Shown here: in pieces, positions 1-8,326 of the stretch
How the letters are laid out: each line of letters begins with the position of its first letter
How positions within the stretch are numbered: the stretch's first letter is position 1
Source of the DNA: an uncultured bacterium
GTDB taxonomy: Bacteria; Verrucomicrobiota; Kiritimatiellia; CAIKKV01; CALHGX01
Direction of reading: 5' to 3'
NCBI GenBank assembly: GCA_938031185.1
Contig: CALHGX010000009.1
Span: 42,837-106,836, forward strand
DNA length: 64,000 nucleotides
The notes under the pieces: model-generated
Database searches by the model: none
Told to the model about the DNA's origin: nothing
What the model saw: only the letters and a program-made list of their open reading frames with translations
Made by a program: the position numbers and the translations under genes

Positions 1-5
1 TCGCG

Positions 6-81
6 TGGAGCCAGCTCGGGGATTCGAACCCCGGACCTAGTGATTACAAATCACTTGCTCTGCCAACTGAGCTAAGCTGGC
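6..81 (-). tRNA. tRNA-Thr (anticodon UGU)
   Basis: The reverse complement folds into a full cloverleaf. It has a 7-bp acceptor stem (GCCAGCT with AGCTGGC), a D arm starting TAGCTCAGTTGG, an anticodon stem AGTGA/TCACT around the loop TTTGTAA, and a T arm containing GGTTCGAATCC. The anticodon TGT reads Thr ACA codons. The 3' CCA is encoded (positions 6-8). The 5' end is at 81, and no convincing promoter is visible upstream of it. Confidence 0.97.
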
Positions 82-248
82 CTCTGATCGGTCAAAACCG
101 TAAAACCTTATGCCAAATGGCCCATACCGTCAACGAGCTGAGCGTCTTTTTAACCCGCACCTCCGATAGTAGGCGCCGATTCGTCCTGCCAATGCCCTGC
201 GAACTCCAGGGCTTTACATCCCCCCCTCATTCACCCTACTGTGCCGCT

Positions 249-782
249 GTGATCAGAAGGTCGGGTTGCGTCGTTTTCGCCGTCCTGATTTGGTGCATTT
301 GCGCTGCGCCGGATTATTCGCGTTCTTCTGAAGTCCCAGCGCAGGCCCGCGTCGAAGCCGCTTTCGATGCCGACGTGGAGCGACTTGTGCTGCAAAGCAT
401 CCGTGAGGCGCAGACCAGCCTTCGTGTCGCCATGTATGCCCTGAGCCGCCCCGCCCTGGTTCAGGCGCTGGCGGACGCCGCCGCGCGCGGCGTCCGCGTG
501 CAAGTCAAGTATGACGCGGCGCAGGCGGATTTTCCGGCGATGAAAGACGCGTTGCGAATGTTAAAGAGGCGGCGCGTAACCCTCACGCCTATCCGCATGA
601 CAGCCGCCTATGCCGCCATGCACCACAAGTTCCTAGTGGTGGATCAACGAGTCGTTCTCACCGGCTCCGCCAACTGGACCACCGCCGCCGTCACCGTCAA
701 CCATGAGAACATGCTTCGCATCGAGTCCCCGCTGCTGGCCGGCGTGTACGCGCGCCAGTTCGATGCCATTCGCGGGCGCTAG
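249..782 (+). CDS. Secreted PLD-like nuclease, single HKD motif
   Basis: Phospholipase D superfamily protein of the small Nuc-type endonuclease class. With the GTG start at 249 it is 177 aa. It opens with IRRSG and a hydrophobic stretch ending CICAAP, a convincing export signal. The frame is open from an ATG at 117, but that would put about 44 unlike residues ahead of the signal, and neither start has a good ribosome site. The HKD signature is HHKFLVVD (His125, Lys127, Asp132 from GTG249), followed by TGSANWT, typical of PLD nucleases. One HKD motif per chain implies a dimeric active site, as in Nuc. Expected role: periplasmic or extracellular phosphodiester cleavage, possibly of DNA. The neighbours do not help with function. 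Confidence 0.8.
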   Translation: MIRRSGCVVFAVLIWCICAAPDYSRSSEVPAQARVEAAFDADVERLVLQSIREAQTSLRVAMYALSRPALVQALADAAARGVRVQVKYDAAQADFPAMKDALRMLKRRRVTLTPIRMTAAYAAMHHKFLVVDQRVVLTGSANWTTAAVTVNHENMLRIESPLLAGVYARQFDAIRGR

Positions 783-859
783 CCCTCTGGCGTCACGCCG
801 GCTCGTCCGCGCAGACCGGCTGAAAAAATGCTTCTCTTTCATCAGGCCTGGAAGATAGG

Positions 860-3532
860 ATGCCGCTCCACTGTCAAGCCGGGGATCAACAAAAAATGAG
901 CGAGCATCAACGATTCCATCTCCATTCGCTGGAGGAATTGCGCGCCGAATTGCGCCGCCTCCATCTGACGCTGCCCATCTCGGAACGGATTTCGATCCTG
1001 GGCGATCCCGTGCCGCTGGGCACCCTCTCGGCCCCTAACCGATTTGCGGTGCAACCGATGGAGGGATTCGACGCGACAGCCGATGGCGGTCCAGGCGAAC
1101 TGACGTTTCGTCGTTATCGGCGCTATGCCGAGGGTGGATCGGGCCTGCTCTGGTTTGAAGCCACCGCCGTGGCCCCTGACGCCCGCTCGAATCCCCAGCA
1201 ATTGTATCTGCATGAGGGCAACGTTTCCGCGTTTCGGCGTTTGACGGATCAAACGAGAATGGCCGCAAGAGCCGCCTTCGGCCGCGAGCCGGTTTTGGTG
1301 ATTCAACTCACCCATTCCGGGCGATACAGTAAGCCTGACGGCGTCCCCCGGCCCATTATCGCTCATCACAGCCCCATCCTCGACCCGCGGCACGGTTTGC
1401 CGCCGGACTATCCCTTGATCTCCGACGACGAACTCGACCGGCTGCAGGACGTCTACGTCAGAGCGGCCCGTTTGGCCGCCCAGGCCGGATTCGACGGGGT
1501 GGACGTGAAAAGTTGTCATCGCTACCTCGTTTCCGAATTGCTGGCATCATTCACCCGTGCGGGACGATATGGGGGGGCCTTCGAGAACCGGTCCCGTTTC
1601 TTGATCGAAACGCTGGGCCGCATTCGCAACGAAGTGCCGTCTGTTTTCGTCACCACTCGGATGAACGCCTTCGATGCCATTCCGCACCCGTTCGGCTTTG
1701 GGGTCACGCCGGGCGATCCACAGCGGCCGGATCTTGACGAACCCACAAGGTTGGCTCGTTTGGTTTGCGAGATCGGCGCTCCCCTTTTGAATGTCTCGAT
1801 CGGAAACCCCTATTTTAATCCTCATTATGGGCGGCCTTTCGACTTTCCCATCAAGGGCATGACCGTGCCGGCCGAGCACCCATTGGAAGCCATCGCTCGT
1901 TTTGCATCTATTACGCGCACCTTGCAGCAGGCGGTATCTCCAATCCCCGTCGTGGCCGGGGGATACGCCTGGCTACGCCATTTGATGCCCTATGTTGCCG
2001 CGGGGCTCGTCGAAGAGGGATGGGCGGCCCTCATTGGACAGGGACGAGGCGCCTTTGCCTATCCCGACTCCGTGCGGGATATCCTGACAAAGGGGCGCAT
2101 GGATCCGGACCGCTGTTGCGTGACCTGTTCCGCCTGCACCCAAATCATGCGCGATGGAGGCATGACCGGCTGCGTCGTGCGAGACAGCGCAATTTACGGG
2201 CCACAGTACCGTGAAGCGCGCCGTCACGCCATGGATCGCCTGACCGAAGAGGCGCGCCGTTGCCGGGACTGCGAGAATCCAACCTGTGCCAAAGCCTGCC
2301 CCGCCCATGTGGATGTGCCGGGATTCGTGCGAGCCTTCGGCGACGGCCGTTACCGGGACGCCTACGACCTACTGCGCCGCACCAATGCCCTGCCGGAAAT
2401 GTGCGCCTTCGTCTGCCCGTCGGAAGTCCAGTGCGAGGGGGGGTGTGTGGAGCACATCTTTTGCGAACACCCCATCCCCATCCGCGACATCCAGTTGGAG
2501 GTGTGCCGCATTGCGCGGCGGGAGGGATGGACGGGCATCCGGCTCCCCGCCGAAAGCCGGCCGGGCCGCATCGCCGTGGTGGGCGCCGGCCCTGCAGGCC
2601 TGGCTTGCGCCATCCGCCTCCTTGAACTCGGCCACAAGGTCGAGATTTTCGAACACTGCTCGCGCCTGGGCGGCACACCGGATGCCATGATCCCAACGGA
2701 ACGCATGGGGGACGCGGAAACGGAGATCCACGCCATCCTGGCGCCAGCCCTCAAAAACGGACGGCTGGCCATTCACACGCCGGCGGGACTCGGTTCGGAT
2801 CTGCCCCTGAAGGACTTGCGGTCCCGGTTCGATGCGATCTTTCTCGCGATGGGGCTTCAGGGCAGCGCTTCGCTCGGCAAGGCGGATGGCGTCGTGGACG
2901 CTCTGATTTTCCTGCGCGAGGCAAAAGCCGGCCGGCAAAAGACAGTGCCTGATCGTGTCGCCGTCATCGGCGGGGGAAACACCGCCATGGACGCGGCCGT
3001 CGTGGCCCGCCGACTGGGAGCGGCGGATGTCTTTCTCATCTACCGCCGCTCCTTCACCGAAATGCCCGCCTGGCCCTCCGAACGCGATCGTGCGCTTCAT
3101 GCTGGCGTCCACATGCTCATTCTTACGCAACCCCTCGGCTACGACGTGGACGCGGCGGGACGCCTTCTCGGCGTGCGCATCGTGCGCACCGATCTCGGCC
3201 CGCCGGATGAACAAGGGCGCCGCCGTCCCGTCCCACGGCCGGATTCGGAGACGGTGCTGCCCGTCGGATTGGCCATTGAGGCCATTGGTCAAACCCTTTC
3301 ACCCGAAACCCGCGCGGCGCTGGAAGGCCTCGCGCTTACGGAGGACGGTCTGGTGAAAGTCAAAGCGGGTTCGCAGGAAACGAGTCTCGACGGCGTCTAT
3401 GCCGGCGGCGACATGGTCAACGGCGGCTCCACCGCCGTTCAGGGCATTCATGAAGGCATGCGGGCGGCGGAGGAAATAGCCGCCCGCCTTGCACAGGCCG
3501 CTGCGATTTCGAGAAAGGGGGGATCCACATGA
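860..3532 (+). CDS. Old yellow enzyme / GltD-like fusion flavoprotein
   Basis: An 890-aa multidomain NAD(P)H:flavin oxidoreductase. Residues about 50-410 form an OYE-type FMN TIM barrel (RAGRYGGAFENRSRF motif). A CxxCxxC Fe-S region follows (CCVTCSACTQIM, about 418-430). Next is a GltD/DPD-type double-cluster domain (CRDCENPTCAKACPA at about 467, then CAFVCPSEVQCEGGC). Last is a FAD/NADPH module with AVVGAGPAG (about 571), AVIGGGNTAMDA (about 700) and a terminal YAGGDMVNGGSTAV. Ordinary 2-enoate or dienoyl-CoA reductases share the barrel and FAD/NAD parts but not the inserted GltD N-terminal domain. The first of the two usual barrel active-site histidines (HGAHGYL type) is Lys here (VKSCHRYL). 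Electrons probably pass NAD(P)H to FAD to Fe-S to FMN; the substrate is unknown. ATG896 is an alternative start. The stop overlaps the cupin start (ATGA). Confidence 0.88.
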   Translation: MPLHCQAGDQQKMSEHQRFHLHSLEELRAELRRLHLTLPISERISILGDPVPLGTLSAPNRFAVQPMEGFDATADGGPGELTFRRYRRYAEGGSGLLWFEATAVAPDARSNPQQLYLHEGNVSAFRRLTDQTRMAARAAFGREPVLVIQLTHSGRYSKPDGVPRPIIAHHSPILDPRHGLPPDYPLISDDELDRLQDVYVRAARLAAQAGFDGVDVKSCHRYLVSELLASFTRAGRYGGAFENRSRFLIETLGRIRNEVPSVFVTTRMNAFDAIPHPFGFGVTPGDPQRPDLDEPTRLARLVCEIGAPLLNVSIGNPYFNPHYGRPFDFPIKGMTVPAEHPLEAIARFASITRTLQQAVSPIPVVAGGYAWLRHLMPYVAAGLVEEGWAALIGQGRGAFAYPDSVRDILTKGRMDPDRCCVTCSACTQIMRDGGMTGCVVRDSAIYGPQYREARRHAMDRLTEEARRCRDCENPTCAKACPAHVDVPGFVRAFGDGRYRDAYDLLRRTNALPEMCAFVCPSEVQCEGGCVEHIFCEHPIPIRDIQLEVCRIARREGWTGIRLPAESRPGRIAVVGAGPAGLACAIRLLELGHKVEIFEHCSRLGGTPDAMIPTERMGDAETEIHAILAPALKNGRLAIHTPAGLGSDLPLKDLRSRFDAIFLAMGLQGSASLGKADGVVDALIFLREAKAGRQKTVPDRVAVIGGGNTAMDAAVVARRLGAADVFLIYRRSFTEMPAWPSERDRALHAGVHMLILTQPLGYDVDAAGRLLGVRIVRTDLGPPDEQGRRRPVPRPDSETVLPVGLAIEAIGQTLSPETRAALEGLALTEDGLVKVKAGSQETSLDGVYAGGDMVNGGSTAVQGIHEGMRAAEEIAARLAQAAAISRKGGST

Positions 3533-3891
3533 TTCGCAGCCCGGAACAAATGGCGACTGAACAGCGCGTAGGCATGCGTGGTGGCGCGGGCACGGTCACC
3601 GTGCGGCATCTGTTCCAGAGTCATGAGTTTCAGGCACCCGTCCGACTATGTGCCGTTCTGACCCTTCCCCCGGGCGCAACCATCGGGTTGCACCAACACG
3701 CCTCGGAGGACGAGGTGTATTTGGTGACGCGAGGAACCGGCATTCTCGAGGACGGTGCGTCCGCCAAACCAGTAAAGGCCGGCGACGCGATTCTGACGGG
3801 ACGAGGCGACTCCCATGCGGTGCGCAACAGCGGTCCCTCCGACTTGGAACTACTGGCGGTGATCGTCCAGTATCCGCCCGCCACCACGTAG
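3529..3891 (+). CDS. Small cupin-domain protein
   Basis: A 120-aa single-domain cupin. Cupin motif 1 reads HQHASEDEVYLVTRG (about residues 57-71), giving two His and a Glu as metal ligands. Motif 2 has GDAILTGRGDSHAV (about 83-96) with the final His. The start overlaps the stop of the preceding flavoprotein by four bases, so it is almost certainly co-translated with it. Stand-alone cupins of this size may be isomerases, dioxygenases or sensors of small sugars or acids; nothing here settles which. The pairing with an OYE-type reductase and an alcohol dehydrogenase suggests work on the same small carbonyl compound (inference). Confidence 0.85.
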   Translation: MIRSPEQMATEQRVGMRGGAGTVTVRHLFQSHEFQAPVRLCAVLTLPPGATIGLHQHASEDEVYLVTRGTGILEDGASAKPVKAGDAILTGRGDSHAVRNSGPSDLELLAVIVQYPPATT

Positions 3892-3902
3892 CATGCTTTA
3901 AC

Positions 3903-5048
3903 ATGGCCGTCTTGCCGCAGCTGATCGAGTGGCCCAGCCGCGTGCTTTTCCGCCGTGGCTGCCTTTTCGATTTACCGGCGGAGAGCGCACCATTTGGCCG
4001 TCGCGGCATGATCATCCACGGGGCGGCGCTTGAACACGAAAACCGGCTGGTGCGCATCCGAGAGCTTTTCGTCTCGCCTGCGGAAGTCCTGGCAGCGCGC
4101 CATCGGGGTGGAGAACCAACCCTTGGCGATCTGCGCGCCATGTTGGCGGCCGCGCGTTCCCACCGCCCACAGTGGATTGCCGGCGTTGGCGGCGGCAGTG
4201 TCATTGATCTGGCCAAGGCTGTGGCCGGTCTGTATGGATCGCCCTCGGATCCGGCTGCACACCACAACGGCCAGGCCGTTCCTTCGGAGCCACTGCCCTT
4301 CCTGGCCGTCCCCACGACGGCTGGAAGCGGCGCAGAGGCCACATTTAACGCTGTTCTCACAAACGAAGCGACGGGGGAGAAGAAATCCATTCGGGATGAA
4401 CGGTTCCGGGCCCGAACTGTTCTGCTTGACCCAGCCTTGCTCGCGTTCTGCCCCAAGCTCGTAATCGCGCATTCGGGCCTTGATGCCTTCACCCAGGCAG
4501 TCGAATCCTACTTGAGTCGCCATGCCACCAAGCTGAGTGAACAACTGGCGCTCCTGGCCTGTCAGAACGTGTCGGATTCCCTGGAACCATGCGTTCGCGA
4601 CCCGCAAGGCCCAGCGGCGGAAACCTTGCTCGCGGGCAGCTATTTGGCCGGCCTAGCCCTTTCCCTTTCGCGCTTGGGTGTGGTGCATGGCCTCGCGCAT
4701 CCGCTGGGCACCCGCTTCAATCTGCCGCATGGACTGGTCTGTGCCATTTGTCTGCCAGCCGCGCTGGAATTGAACCTCCCCGCCTGCGAGGAGAAGTATC
4801 GCATGCTGAGCGTGGCTCTTGGAGCGGACGTGGTGGCGCGAGCACGAGAACTGCTCCAGTCCCTCGGCGTGGCCAACCCACTGGTGGGCCACCTGCCGCC
4901 CGACATGGACGCCATTGTTGCCGAGACGCTCGCCTCCGGTTCAACAGTCGCCAATCCGCGCCCCATATCCCGGGCCGATGTCGAGTGGCTTGTTCGGCAA
5001 GTGACAGCGCCAAGCGATCCGCCCACCCCACCGCCAATCGCCGCTTGA
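3903..5048 (+). CDS. Iron-containing alcohol dehydrogenase family protein
   Basis: A 381-aa group III (iron-type) NAD(P)-dependent alcohol dehydrogenase. The family length of about 380 aa supports ATG3903, although the frame is open further upstream in unlike sequence. The dinucleotide-binding GVGGGSVIDLAKA (about residues 97-109) and PTTAGSGAEAT are standard. The metal-site region has SGLDAFTQAVES, and VHGLAHPLG and LPHGLVCA supply the histidines. It begins 11 bases after the cupin stop and likely belongs to the same operon. It would interconvert an alcohol and an aldehyde or ketone, possibly feeding or draining the upstream reductase. The substrate cannot be told from sequence. Confidence 0.9.
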   Translation: MAVLPQLIEWPSRVLFRRGCLFDLPAESAPFGRRGMIIHGAALEHENRLVRIRELFVSPAEVLAARHRGGEPTLGDLRAMLAAARSHRPQWIAGVGGGSVIDLAKAVAGLYGSPSDPAAHHNGQAVPSEPLPFLAVPTTAGSGAEATFNAVLTNEATGEKKSIRDERFRARTVLLDPALLAFCPKLVIAHSGLDAFTQAVESYLSRHATKLSEQLALLACQNVSDSLEPCVRDPQGPAAETLLAGSYLAGLALSLSRLGVVHGLAHPLGTRFNLPHGLVCAICLPAALELNLPACEEKYRMLSVALGADVVARARELLQSLGVANPLVGHLPPDMDAIVAETLASGSTVANPRPISRADVEWLVRQVTAPSDPPTPPPIAA

Positions 5049-5096
5049 CCGAGACCGGCCGCCCGCCTATAAGGCCCCTATGGCGGAGAACGTATC

Positions 5097-6353
5097 GTGA
5101 TCCACTCTCGCGCATTCATTTGCATCGGCGTTCTGGCTGCGGCGCCTTGGCTCATGGGCGACATTGACCCGTCTGGCGGCCGGGCCGCGGAGTCGGTTTC
5201 GAACGATCTGACGGCCAAAGTCTCACCGGACATGGCGGTCATGTCCGCCGCACATAATGGTTTCGCGTTGGACCTCTACGAGCGAATACGTTCGGGCAAA
5301 GGTAATCTGGTGTGCTCCCCCATTAGCATCGCGGCCGCCCTGCATATGACCATGGCGGGAGCCCGGGGAGAGACTGAGCGGCAAATGGCTCGTGTGCTGC
5401 ACGTCACCTGGGACAAACCGGAGGCAGCACCGATGTTCCCCCGGTGGTTGAGTCTGCACCGCATTCGCCCCGGTTTCGGTGTTGAAATGCATGTCGCGAA
5501 CTCCATTTGGACCCCGGTTGGATTTCCGTTGGTCCCTGATTTTTCCGCCACGCTTCGGGACGCCTACCTTGCCGAGGCATTTGAGGTGAATTTCGCGGAA
5601 GATCCCGAAGGAACGCGCCGCCGGATCAACGAGTGGACTGCGGCGCAAACTCACAACCGCGTTCCGGAGATTCTGGCCCCCGGGTTGCTCTCGGTCCGCG
5701 AGCGCCTGGTGCTGGTCAATGCCGTGTATTTCAAGGGATTGTGGAAGACCCCTTTCAACCCTGCTCAAACCACCAACCAGCCATTCCGCGTGGCTCCGGG
5801 CGAGACGGTGGAAGCGCCCGCCATGCGGCAAACCGGCACGTTTGGCTACTACGAAGATGATCGGGTGCAGATTCTTGAGGCCATGTTTTCGGATGAAAAT
5901 CACGTAATGACCTTTCTCCTGCCCAAAGAGGGAGGCGATCTGTCTGGCATTGAAAGCAGCCTCCAACCGGACACCCTGTCGCTCTGGATCAACCGTCTCG
6001 AATCCCGAGAGGTTGTCGTCCAACTCCCCCGTTTTCGCGTGACTTCGCGCCTCGACTTGGTCCCCCCCCTGCAGGCGTTGGGCATGACAGTGCCTTTTTC
6101 CGAAGCGGCGGATTTTTCCGGCATGACAAAAGCCGCTTCGCTTTTCATCGGAGCGATCGTCCATCAGGCATTCGTGGAGATGGATGAGCAAGGCGCTGAA
6201 GCGGCGGCCGCGACGGCCGTCATGATGCGGATGACCGCCATGGCGCCGCCTCCGCCGATTTTCCGCGCAGATCGTCCGTTTGTCTTTCTCATCAGGAATC
6301 GGCGCACAAACGCCATTCTGTTTGCGGGCCGCGTTTGGAACCCGCTCGGGTGA
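5097..6353 (+). CDS. Exported serpin-family protease inhibitor
   Basis: A full-length serpin of 418 aa. The GTG start has GGAG eight bases upstream. The N-terminus (RAFICIGVLAAAPWLMG) looks like a signal peptide. Family landmarks are CSPISIAAALHMTMAGARG, LVNAVYFKGLWKTPF, FLLPK and the closing RPFVFLIRN and ILFAGRVWNP. The reactive-centre-loop hinge is DEQGAEAAAATAV (about 363-375): the small residues needed for loop insertion are kept, so it should be an inhibitory serpin. Counting from the hinge Glu364 (P17), P1 falls near Met379-Thr380, with Arg378 nearby; the exact scissile bond is uncertain because the distal loop (TAMAPPPPIF) is a few residues longer than in antitrypsin. Serpins are scattered in bacteria, and their targets are usually foreign or own secreted serine or cysteine proteases. 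Confidence 0.93.
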   Translation: MIHSRAFICIGVLAAAPWLMGDIDPSGGRAAESVSNDLTAKVSPDMAVMSAAHNGFALDLYERIRSGKGNLVCSPISIAAALHMTMAGARGETERQMARVLHVTWDKPEAAPMFPRWLSLHRIRPGFGVEMHVANSIWTPVGFPLVPDFSATLRDAYLAEAFEVNFAEDPEGTRRRINEWTAAQTHNRVPEILAPGLLSVRERLVLVNAVYFKGLWKTPFNPAQTTNQPFRVAPGETVEAPAMRQTGTFGYYEDDRVQILEAMFSDENHVMTFLLPKEGGDLSGIESSLQPDTLSLWINRLESREVVVQLPRFRVTSRLDLVPPLQALGMTVPFSEAADFSGMTKAASLFIGAIVHQAFVEMDEQGAEAAAATAVMMRMTAMAPPPPIFRADRPFVFLIRNRRTNAILFAGRVWNPLG

Positions 6354-6386
6354 CGGCAGCCATCGGATGGGCTAAGAGAATCAAAC

Positions 6387-7781
6387 ATGAACAGGACCGT
6401 TAAGATAGCGGTGTGGGCGGCGGCCGGATGGTTGACCCTGCTCGCGAATGTCGGCGCCGCGCAAACCCCGGTCGTGTATGTCATACCCATTCAGGACGTA
6501 ATCGGGCGAACGCTGGTGTATGTGATGCGCCGAGGCCTGCGAGAAGCCGAACAACAGAACGCGCGCGCCATTGTGTTCGACATGAACACCCCGGGCGGTC
6601 AAGTGGATGCCACATCGGAAATTCTTGACCTGCTGCGGCATGTTCGCGTGCCCACCTACACCTATTGCAACCCGGAAGCCATATCCGCCGGCGCCATCCT
6701 GGCCTTGTCCACGGATCACATCTACATGGCGCCCGGCGGACGCATTGGCGACGCGATGCCGATCCTGCTTTCTCCCTTCGGCACACTCGAGAAAATGCCC
6801 GACAGCGTCGAGGAAAAGACGCTTTCCTACGTGGCCTCCCTCATCCGGTCCGCTGCTCAGCTCAAGGGCCATGACCCACGGCTGGCCGAAGCGATGGTGC
6901 GGCGCGAAATCGAATACAAACTTGGCGACGAAGTCATTTCACCCGCCGGACAGCTCCTTACATTGACCAGTCATGACGCCGAACGGCCACGGCCGGACGG
7001 ACGTCCGCTGCTTTCCGAAGGCACGGTGGAGAACCTGGAGGCACTTCTGGAACGCATTGGCCTGAAGAATGCCGATGTGGTGGAAATAGAAGTGACGTGG
7101 GCGGAACGTCTCGCTTACTGGATCGAATCCCTGTCGGTTCTCTTGCTCGCAGGGGGGGTGCTGGGGCTATACATCGAATTCAAAACCCCGGGATTCGGGT
7201 TCCCGGGCATCGCCGGAATTTTGCTTCTGGCAATATGGTTCTGGGGCCACCATGTGGCCGGTCTCGCGGGACAGGAAGAGCTTTTCCTGTTCGCCGCGGG
7301 CCTAATTTTGCTGGCGGTGGAGGTTTTCGTTCTGCCCGGTTTCGGCTTCGTCGGGGCCGCCGGCATCGCGCTAATGCTGGCCTCCTTGCTGATGGGCATG
7401 TCGGGCCGGTTGCCGGGTGGTCCTTGGTACCCCACCCTGGCCGAGCTTGGGATTTCGGCGCGGAACTTGGCCGCCGCATTGGTGCTGGCCTTCCTGGGCG
7501 CCCTGGCCGCCGGTCGTTGGCTGCCGCGCACCGCTTGGTTCAGTCATCTCGTTCTTGGCACGTCCGCCGATCGCGGACGGGGATTTGTCGCATCGAGCGC
7601 AAGCGAGGATTTGGTGGGCCTGACGGGAACCGCGATCAGCGCGCTGCATCCCTCCGGAACCGCGATTTTCGATGGCCGCCGGATGGATGTGGTGACCCGG
7701 GGCGAATTCGTGCCGGCGGGTACGCCCATCCGCATCGTCTCGACCGAAGGGAACCGGCTGATGGTGGAACCGATCGCTTGA
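6387..7781 (+). CDS. NfeD-family membrane serine protease (long form)
   Basis: A 464-aa NfeD1b/YqeZ-type protein. After a signal peptide (WLTLLANVGAAQ), a ClpP/SppA-like protease domain holds FDMNTPGGQVDAT (about 65-76) and the nucleophile Ser100 in EAISAGAILAL. Lys144 (VEEKTLSYV) is a good candidate for the catalytic lysine, at about the spacing seen in archaeal NfeD. Several membrane segments follow (about 240-395), then an OB-fold domain (LVGLTGTAISALHPSGTAIF). Long NfeD proteins are typically paired with flotillin- or stomatin-like partners; here floA lies downstream in the same operon. Likely role: processing membrane proteins in FloA microdomains. Confidence 0.92.
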   Translation: MNRTVKIAVWAAAGWLTLLANVGAAQTPVVYVIPIQDVIGRTLVYVMRRGLREAEQQNARAIVFDMNTPGGQVDATSEILDLLRHVRVPTYTYCNPEAISAGAILALSTDHIYMAPGGRIGDAMPILLSPFGTLEKMPDSVEEKTLSYVASLIRSAAQLKGHDPRLAEAMVRREIEYKLGDEVISPAGQLLTLTSHDAERPRPDGRPLLSEGTVENLEALLERIGLKNADVVEIEVTWAERLAYWIESLSVLLLAGGVLGLYIEFKTPGFGFPGIAGILLLAIWFWGHHVAGLAGQEELFLFAAGLILLAVEVFVLPGFGFVGAAGIALMLASLLMGMSGRLPGGPWYPTLAELGISARNLAAALVLAFLGALAAGRWLPRTAWFSHLVLGTSADRGRGFVASSASEDLVGLTGTAISALHPSGTAIFDGRRMDVVTRGEFVPAGTPIRIVSTEGNRLMVEPIA

Positions 7782-7804
7782 ACCAGTTTGGAGGATAGCT
7801 TCTT

Positions 7805-8275
7805 GTGACGCCGGTTAACGCAGTTCTTGTCCTCTTCGCGGCCGCCATCGTACTAATGGCGGCCGAGGTCTTCCTGCCCGGCGGGGTGTTGGGCGTGCTC
7901 GGCGTCGTAAGCATGACGGGCGCCGTGGCGCTCGGATTTTCCATCGGTCCCCTGGCCGGACTCTACGTGCTCCTGGCCTCTGTGATCTGTTCTTCTGTCA
8001 TCCTGTTCGTTTGGGTTCGCTACTTTCCACGCTCCCGGCTGGGCCGGGACATGACGCTCGATCGCAGCGGGCAAGACTTCAAAACGGTGGAATCCGACGC
8101 CTCCTTGGTGGGCCAGGAAGGCGTCGCCTTGTCCGAGCTTCGTCCCAGCGGTTTTGCATCCATCGGCGGCACACGGCGAGACGTCGTCAGCGACGGCATG
8201 TTGATTGAAAAAGGCGCCCGGGTGCGTGTGTCACAGGTGGAGGGACACCGCATTGTGGTGCGGCGCGTCGAATGA
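7805..8275 (+). CDS. Short NfeD-family membrane protein
   Basis: A 156-aa protein starting with GTG behind a clear GGAGG site. It has two or three N-terminal hydrophobic segments, with AAEVFLPGGVLGVLG and LAGLYVLLASVICSSVI. A C-terminal OB-fold follows, containing LVGQEGVALSELRPSGFASIGGTRRDVVSDG, the NfeD C-domain pattern. It carries no protease domain, so it corresponds to the truncated NfeD form. It sits 23 bases after the long NfeD and in front of the bactofilin-like and floA genes, which suggests a scaffold or partner role in the same membrane complex. Confidence 0.88.
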   Translation: MTPVNAVLVLFAAAIVLMAAEVFLPGGVLGVLGVVSMTGAVALGFSIGPLAGLYVLLASVICSSVILFVWVRYFPRSRLGRDMTLDRSGQDFKTVESDASLVGQEGVALSELRPSGFASIGGTRRDVVSDGMLIEKGARVRVSQVEGHRIVVRRVE

Positions 8276-8326
8276 GGAGACGCCCGCTTGCTCCGAACGC
8301 CTCATAAGAATTGTTAAGGGCTGCTC

